From DUVY01 sp036562755 (GTDB lineage: Bacteria > Bacillota > Clostridia > Christensenellales > DUVY01): 11,775 nt of DNA. The notes under the pieces are model-generated. The model was not told the DNA's origin. It made no database searches and saw nothing but the letters and a program-made list of their open reading frames with translations. The translations under genes and the position numbers were made by a program. Positions 8,196 to 11,775 of this stretch are shown here, in pieces. The stretch's first letter is position 1; each line of letters starts with the position of its first letter. The stretch spans positions 1 to 11,775 of the forward strand of contig DATCJN010000057.1 in NCBI GenBank assembly GCA_036562755.1, given 5' to 3'.

Positions 8196-8224
8196 TTGCC
8201 AAGGGGCATAATCCTTATTATTAA
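8196..8224 (+). promoter_or_regulatory. Possible promoter of the ABC-like gene
   Basis: TTGCCA (8196-8201) and TATTAA (8219-8224) are 17 bases apart, giving a leader of about 20 bases that contains the strong ribosome binding site GAGGGAG (8241-8247). The rest of the 168-base spacer is A+T rich and must also contain the murA promoter, which I could not place. It also contains a perfect 12-base palindrome, GAATAATTATTC (8110-8121), of unknown meaning. Confidence 0.4.
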
Positions 8225-8252
8225 AAATTTTTGGGGCTAAGAGGGAGAATAT

Positions 8253-9023
8253 ATGATAGAAGAACTTACGGGCAGCATCACCCTAAAAAAAGGCGACGAG
8301 GTTTTTTTGGACAATGTGTCCTTGAAGCTAAACAGCGGCGAGGCTATGGCGCTGTTTGGCCAAAATGTCGCTCTTAAGCGTCTGTTTTTAAAGATAATAG
8401 CTTCCCAAAAAAAAGACCTGGTCCTGCTTATAGAGGATGACACTATCTTGGCGGATATAATTTCAACCAATTCCGAGCGCTATATTTTGCGCACGAGTAT
8501 TTTGTTTGGAACTTTTGATGTTACAGAATATCTTGAATATAAATTTTCTCATTTGGAAATGCCCAGAGCACAAAGGCTCAACGTTATAAAAGACAGGCTT
8601 ATAAGGTTTGGTCTGGAACGCCATGCCCGAACCAAGCTAAAAAATCTATCCAGCAGCGAGGCCGCCCTGCTCAACATCGCGGCGCAATCCGCCACTAAAA
8701 AAAGGGTTATTATCATTGACGCGGACAGCTTTACGGACGCGGAAATCAAACCTATGCTGGAAAAGGCCATCGTCGCACTAAAAAGTTTGGGATACAGCGT
8801 GCTTTTGAGCGTGTGCGTCAAAGAATTGAGCGAATGCGCAGGGATCGACAGGATAGGCAAAATCGAAGACGGCAAGATTATTGAACTCGCCCCGCCTATA
8901 AAAAGGGCTGAAAAGAGCGCGAAAGCGACTTTTATCGCCAAAATTAAGCGGTTTTTCTTAAAATTCAAAAAAACCAAAAAAACGATAGGAGTAGAACTCA
9001 TATCGCGAAAAGAAGATTTTTAA
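8253..9023 (+). CDS. Degenerate ABC-type ATPase-like protein (pseudo-ATPase)
   Basis: The 256 residues follow an ABC transporter nucleotide-binding domain from end to end, but each nucleotide motif is altered. The opening FLDNVSLKLNSGEAMALFG (18-36) is typical. The Walker A position reads GQNVALKRL (36-44): Lys42 is kept, but two glycines and the Ser/Thr are lost. The Q-loop equivalent LRTSILFG has Thr for Gln. The signature reads LSSSE (132-136) instead of LSGGQ. Walker B RVIIIDAD (151-158) lacks the catalytic Glu, and the switch His is Cys188. The end of the fold, DRIGKIEDGKII, is normal. A very basic tail follows (217-243, about a dozen Lys/Arg). It probably binds ATP poorly and does not hydrolyse it. 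The frame is intact with a strong ribosome binding site, so this looks like a maintained protein, not a decayed gene. A divergent membrane protein lies downstream. Function unknown. Confidence 0.75.
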   Translation: MIEELTGSITLKKGDEVFLDNVSLKLNSGEAMALFGQNVALKRLFLKIIASQKKDLVLLIEDDTILADIISTNSERYILRTSILFGTFDVTEYLEYKFSHLEMPRAQRLNVIKDRLIRFGLERHARTKLKNLSSSEAALLNIAAQSATKKRVIIIDADSFTDAEIKPMLEKAIVALKSLGYSVLLSVCVKELSECAGIDRIGKIEDGKIIELAPPIKRAEKSAKATFIAKIKRFFLKFKKTKKTIGVELISRKEDF

Positions 9024-9060
9024 TGGAATTTTAATCTTTTTTTAATATGATGTTAATGCT
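9017..9060 (+). promoter_or_regulatory. Four 11-base-spaced TTAAT repeats, likely operator
   Basis: TTAAT occurs at 9020, 9031, 9042 and 9053, an exact 11-base period. The four 11-mers are TTTTTAATGGA, ATTTTAATCTT, TTTTTAATATG and ATGTTAATGCT. Direct repeats at one helical turn are how OmpR/PhoB-family response regulators bind (Pho boxes of Bacillus and E. coli use 11-base spacing). The array starts within the end of the ABC-like gene. It sits 53 bases before the next start codon, just upstream of -10-like boxes (TAGTAT 9076-9081 or TATATT 9079-9084). The last repeat could overlap the -35 region (TTAATG, 17 bases from TAGTAT). The regulator itself is not in the window. Confidence 0.5.
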
Positions 9061-9112
9061 TTTTTTTGCTCGATATAGTATATTTATAGTGTAAATAAAG
9101 GCAGGTAACATC

Positions 9113-9790
9113 ATGAGATTCATAAAATGGGTTATTAGATCAATATTAGGACTGGTGGCGTTTTTTGGCGTAGCCGTTTCAATAAGCGTTCCCCTTGTCC
9201 CGTTGACTATATTCGCGACAAAGTGGTTAGGCTGGAAGGTTTCGTTGTTGAGCAATTTGCCTTGGTGGACGCCTTACGCGCTGGCTGCTTTAGGCGGACT
9301 AGCTGTGACCGCGTTGATTAAATCCTTGCCTATTATACGCAACTTTAGAAAGTTTATAGCCGAGGCAATATTGTTTGGCGGCGTATACGGCGGATTGTTC
9401 TATGTTTCCAGAACCTATTTCAATCACTATCTCATAGTTCCTAAGAACATTATGCTTCAAGCCTACAATCTAACCAAGTTCGGCTTTATCCCTACCGTAT
9501 TTTCCAACAACGCTTACACTATGTTAGTAGGCGCAGGTCTTTTGGCGGTATTCTTGCTGATATTCTTTGCGGCAAGAGCGCTAAGAAACCCCAACAAAAT
9601 CAAAGCCAAGCTAGCTATGAGCGCTGCCAAAGGAGCTCATACTACCGCACCTACCAACGTCGTAAGCTCGGCCGACGGCAAGATCGCGGATTACAAAGTC
9701 AAAAAATATGTTAGAGATATTTGGGGCAACTATATTGAAGAAGACGACTACAACGCGCGCATAAACGAAATCAAAAACAGAAAACTCTAA
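9113..9790 (+). CDS. Four-helix membrane protein of unknown function
   Basis: I do not recognise a family. The 225 residues contain four hydrophobic segments, near 10-35, 52-75, 81-103 and 132-155. The N-terminus (MRFIKWVIR) and the segment after the last helix (RNPNKIKAK) are basic, so both ends probably face the cytoplasm. The first segment could be mistaken for a signal peptide, but it has no clear cleavage site. After a small Ala/Thr/Ser-rich linker (166-188) comes a short charged C-terminal module (192-225) with the motif KKYVRDIWGNYIEEDDYNARI, followed by a basic end. The start has AGG 7-8 bases upstream. It follows the pseudo-ABC gene by 89 bases, with the TTAAT repeat array between, and ends at its own terminator, so it may be transcribed separately. 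Confidence 0.8.
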   Translation: MRFIKWVIRSILGLVAFFGVAVSISVPLVPLTIFATKWLGWKVSLLSNLPWWTPYALAALGGLAVTALIKSLPIIRNFRKFIAEAILFGGVYGGLFYVSRTYFNHYLIVPKNIMLQAYNLTKFGFIPTVFSNNAYTMLVGAGLLAVFLLIFFAARALRNPNKIKAKLAMSAAKGAHTTAPTNVVSSADGKIADYKVKKYVRDIWGNYIEEDDYNARINEIKNRKL

Positions 9791-9817
9791 AACTCCTTAG
9801 ACCATCTGATATTATTG

Positions 9818-9849
9818 AAAGTCCCGTTTTAATACAACGGGACTTTTAA
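9818..9849 (+). terminator. Terminator of the membrane protein gene
   Basis: Arms AAAGTCCCGTT (9818-9828) and AACGGGACTTT (9836-9846) form a perfect 11-base-pair stem with a seven-base loop and a short T run. It lies 27 bases after the stop and only five bases before the metA -35 box, so it separates the two transcripts. Confidence 0.85.
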
Positions 9850-9853
9850 ATTA

Positions 9854-9883
9854 TTGACAAAATATCGAATATTAATTTATTAT
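9854..9883 (+). promoter_or_regulatory. Promoter of metA
   Basis: A perfect TTGACA (9854-9859) lies 18 bases before TATTAT (9878-9883). The leader is about 28 bases, ending in AGAGG (9908-9912) five bases from the ATG. It is too short to hold a SAM riboswitch or T-box, so methionine control of that type is absent here. Confidence 0.7.
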
Positions 9884-9917
9884 ATATGAAATATATTTTT
9901 ATCAAAAAGAGGTCTTT

Positions 9918-10853
9918 ATGCCGGTAAACGTATCAGGTAAACTGCCCGCGGTAAAAGCATTAGAAAAAGAAAACATCTTCGTAATGACTCAAGAGCGCGC
10001 GACTTCCCAAGACATCCGCCCGCTTAGAGTAGTCATACTCAATCTAATGCCCATAAAGGAAGTTACCGAAAACCAATTGCTAAGGCTGATTTCAAACACC
10101 CCTCTTCAAGTGGACGTGGTGCTGCTAAGGACGGAAAGCTACGAGGGCACGCACACGCCTAAAGAACACCTAAAGGAATTTTATAAGACCTTCAGCCAGA
10201 TAAAAGACGAAAAATTCGACGGTCTGGTAATCACGGGCGCCCCCGTCGAAACCATGGATTTCTCCAATGTCTTGTATTGGGACGAACTGACCGAGATAAT
10301 CAAATGGGCGGACACCAACGTTTATTCGACTTTATATATTTGCTGGGCAGCGCAAGCGGGATTATATCTGCACTACGGCATACCCAAATACCACTTGCCC
10401 AAAAAGATAAGCGGCGTATTTGAGCACAGGCTTTGCTCAAAATTAAATCCCATAGTAAGAGGTTTTGACGATAAGTTCCTAGCGCCGCATTCAAGATATA
10501 CCGAAGTCAGACGCGAAGACATAGAAAAACATTCCTCGCTGGAGATATTGGCGGAATCGGACGAAGCGGGCGTGTATATAGTGGCGACCAAAAACTTGCG
10601 ACATGTCTATGTGACAGGCCACAGCGAATACGACGCCGACACTTTGCACAAGGAATATACGAGGGATATCCAAAAAGGCTTGGAAATAGATATTCCTAAG
10701 CATTATTATGTCAACGACGAGGTGGGCAAAATCCCGCCTATGACCTGGAGAAGCCACTCTATGCTGCTGTTTAACAACTGGCTAAACTACGCGGTATATC
10801 AAGAGACGCCTTACGACCTGTCCAAACTTCCAATCTCAGAACACAAAGACTAA
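9918..10853 (+). CDS. metA: Homoserine O-acetyltransferase (MetA family)
   Basis: This MetA-family enzyme acylates the hydroxyl of homoserine, the first committed step of methionine synthesis. The 311 residues match the family along the whole length, from MPVNVSGKLPAV to WLNYAVYQETPYDL. The catalytic triad is at its usual positions: Cys142 in YICWAAQAG, and His235 and Glu237 in VTGHSEYD. Residue 111 is Glu (TGAPVET). In Bacillus cereus MetA Glu111 selects acetyl-CoA, whereas Gly111, as in E. coli, selects succinyl-CoA, so the acetyl donor is predicted despite the common succinyltransferase label. The gene is monocistronic between its own promoter and terminator. No other methionine gene is in the window. 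Confidence 0.94.
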   Translation: MPVNVSGKLPAVKALEKENIFVMTQERATSQDIRPLRVVILNLMPIKEVTENQLLRLISNTPLQVDVVLLRTESYEGTHTPKEHLKEFYKTFSQIKDEKFDGLVITGAPVETMDFSNVLYWDELTEIIKWADTNVYSTLYICWAAQAGLYLHYGIPKYHLPKKISGVFEHRLCSKLNPIVRGFDDKFLAPHSRYTEVRREDIEKHSSLEILAESDEAGVYIVATKNLRHVYVTGHSEYDADTLHKEYTRDIQKGLEIDIPKHYYVNDEVGKIPPMTWRSHSMLLFNNWLNYAVYQETPYDLSKLPISEHKD

Positions 10854-10857
10854 ACAT

Positions 10858-10893
10858 AAAAACAGTATCTTCAAAAGGAGATACTGTTTTTTT
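10858..10893. terminator. Shared terminator between metA and fic
   Basis: AACAGTATCT (10861-10870) and AGATACTGTT (10879-10888) form a ten-base-pair stem with an eight-base loop. It is flanked by AAA on the left and TTTTT on the right, so it can work in both directions. It begins five bases after the metA stop and lies just beyond the convergent fic-like stop. Confidence 0.85.
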
Positions 10894-10896
10894 ATC

Positions 10897-11517
10897 TCAT
10901 TGTTTTATTATGCAGTTCTCAACCAAAAAATCCTTAAACGGTTTGCTCTTGCCGGTGTTGTAGTAATATAGAGACTTTAGGTTAAAGTCCACATAATCTT
11001 TGTCTTGTATTAATAAAAGCCCCGCGCCGTTTTTTATAAGTATGGAATTAGTCGCGAGCAAAACCGTGCGCTTATTGCCGTTGGAAAACAGTTGATACTT
11101 GCAGCCGTATAAAAAATATTCCAAAGCTTTCTCTAACGTATCTTCTATTTGTAATATAGTCTCAAGGTCTTTTTTCGCGGTTTCGGGGTCGGGCGGCGGA
11201 AGATTTTTTTCGTTGGGTTTGTCTCTTAGTTTGCCCGCCTGTTCATTGTCTAAGATAATAGAATTAATTTTGCATAAAAAGTCCAAGTCGGGCGTTTGAT
11301 CCAAGTTGTCTAAGGCGTAATTCCACGCTTTTTGGAGGTTTTTGATAATGCTTTTGTGTTCGGGAGAAATTCTATAAACGTCGATATTTTCCAAGACCGC
11401 TTGTATTTCGTGGAAGGTGATGTTGATATTGGCGAGTTTAGCGCAAGAATAGATGCCTTTAATTAAATATTTTTTGGCAAGCTCCAAATTGTCTTGTCTG
11501 GAAAGACAAAATTCCAT
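10897..11517 (-). CDS. Fic/Doc-family protein with altered catalytic motif
   Basis: The 206-residue protein has the Fic fold's landmarks: an all-helical N-terminal part, a flap-like segment (GKLRDKPNEKNLPPPDP, about 95-111) and the core loop QLFSNGNKRT (142-151) followed by a hydrophobic helix ending ILIKNG. Fic enzymes usually transfer AMP or another phosphate-containing group to target proteins and need His at the start of HxFx(D/E)GN(G/K)R. Here that residue is Gln142, and the acidic residue is Asn146. GNKR, which binds phosphates, is intact. From memory, a Bacillota subfamily with QLFWDGNKRT exists, so Gln may be normal for this branch. No clear inhibitory (S/T)xxxE(G/N) motif is seen. 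ATG at 11517 was chosen because AGGAGG ends six bases before it; the in-frame GTG at 11523 overlaps that site. The gene lies 39 bases after another minus-strand gene, probably in one operon. Confidence 0.82.
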   Translation of the reverse strand: MEFCLSRQDNLELAKKYLIKGIYSCAKLANINITFHEIQAVLENIDVYRISPEHKSIIKNLQKAWNYALDNLDQTPDLDFLCKINSIILDNEQAGKLRDKPNEKNLPPPDPETAKKDLETILQIEDTLEKALEYFLYGCKYQLFSNGNKRTVLLATNSILIKNGAGLLLIQDKDYVDFNLKSLYYYNTGKSKPFKDFLVENCIIKQ

Positions 11518-11522
11518 AAACA

Positions 11523-11528
11523 CCTCCT
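11523..11528 (-). promoter_or_regulatory. Ribosome binding site that fixes the fic start
   Basis: AGGAGG on the minus strand stands five bases before ATG 11517. The alternative GTG at 11523-11521 would use a base of the Shine-Dalgarno sequence itself and cannot be served by it. Confidence 0.85.
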
Positions 11529-11556
11529 ATTAAAATATATATGTTTAGGCGGTAGT

Positions 11557-11775
11557 TTAGTAGTTATTTTGGAGTCTTAAAGAATTTTCTTCTACGCTGA
11601 CTAAAATTAGGCCGTTGGAAGTCTTGCGATAATACTCAAGTCGGTCGGGATATTCGGCTATAAACAGCGTCGGATCTTTTCGCGTGCGGTATAATCTTGC
11701 CGGCGGCTCGACGGCTGCGTCATTATCGTTGTTATATGAGTTGTAATTGCTATAAGACTTAAGGTCGGGGATATT
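11557..11775 (-). CDS. Unrecognised protein, C-terminal 72 residues
   Basis: A minus-strand frame is open from the right edge to TAA at 11559-11557; its start is outside the window. It encodes a polar, Ser/Tyr/Asn/Asp-rich linker (SYSNYNSYNNDNDAA) and then a compact segment (LYRTRKDPTLFIAEYPDRLE, SNGLILVSVEENSLRLQ). That segment has an alternating hydrophobic pattern suggesting short beta strands. I do not recognise a family. The fic-like start follows 39 bases after the stop with no terminator between, so the two are probably co-transcribed. Codon use resembles that of the neighbours. Confidence 0.55.
   Translation of the reverse strand, partial: NIPDLKSYSNYNSYNNDNDAAVEPPARLYRTRKDPTLFIAEYPDRLEYYRKTSNGLILVSVEENSLRLQNNY

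Noticed and set aside
8549..9001. A 150-codon minus-strand open frame opposite the ABC-like gene
   Set aside because: It is antisense to a gene with a strong ribosome binding site and clear ABC-fold homology; it has no ribosome binding site of its own, and its Ser/Leu-rich composition is typical of a shadow frame.
9818..9846. Inverted repeat as an operator for metA
   Set aside because: A perfect GC-rich stem followed by T residues just after the membrane protein gene is better explained as that gene's terminator.
9860..9917. SAM riboswitch or T-box before metA
   Set aside because: The leader after the promoter is under 40 bases and has no folded structure beyond the upstream gene's terminator.
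1..11775. CRISPR array, insertion sequence or prophage
   Set aside because: No regularly spaced repeats, transposase, integrase or phage structural genes are visible; the DnaD-like and DnaI-like genes are the chromosomal primosome pair and not phage replication genes, judging by their length and order.

Overview
The window looks like chromosomal DNA of a low-to-moderate G+C Gram-positive bacterium (Bacillota, most likely an uncultured Clostridia-type lineage). The reasons are a DnaB/DnaI-type primosome pair as in Bacillus, strong GGAGG ribosome binding sites, sigma-A-like promoters, a perfect match to the CcpA cre consensus, a tRNA with encoded CCA, and a MetA with the acetyl-CoA-type residue Glu111. 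No insertion sequence, integrase, phage gene or CRISPR array is visible. This is a mostly housekeeping region with one stretch (about 8.25-9.8 kb) that is hard to explain.

Layout. Positions 1-44 hold the first 14 codons of a leftward gene resembling uronate isomerase (uxaC), with a promoter and a cre-like palindrome upstream. Positions 233-344 hold a leftward tRNA-Thr(GGT) and its terminator. Positions 441-2789 hold a leftward two-gene unit: a DnaB/DnaD-type primosome protein followed by a DnaI/DnaC-type helicase loader. A divergent promoter region (2790-2972) separates it from rightward sbcD-sbcC, which overlap by 4 bases and encode the Mre11/Rad50-type repair nuclease. A shared hairpin terminator (about 6800-6830) lies between sbcC and the convergent leftward murA (6831-8084). 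A second divergent spacer leads to a rightward ABC-ATPase-like protein whose nucleotide-handling motifs are all degraded (8253-9023). Four TTAAT direct repeats with an exact 11-base period follow, then an unrecognised four-helix membrane protein (9113-9790). Rightward metA (9918-10853) has its own strong promoter and ends at a terminator shared with a convergent leftward Fic-family protein (10897-11517). Upstream of fic, on the same strand, is the 3' end of an unrecognised gene that runs off the right edge.

How the genes work together. dnaB-dnaI load the replicative helicase. sbcDC processes hairpins and DNA ends. murA starts peptidoglycan synthesis and metA starts methionine synthesis. The least ordinary part is the pair formed by the pseudo-ABC protein and the membrane protein, with what looks like a response-regulator operator between them. 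My suggestion that these form a degenerate ABC-like membrane complex or sensor is inference.
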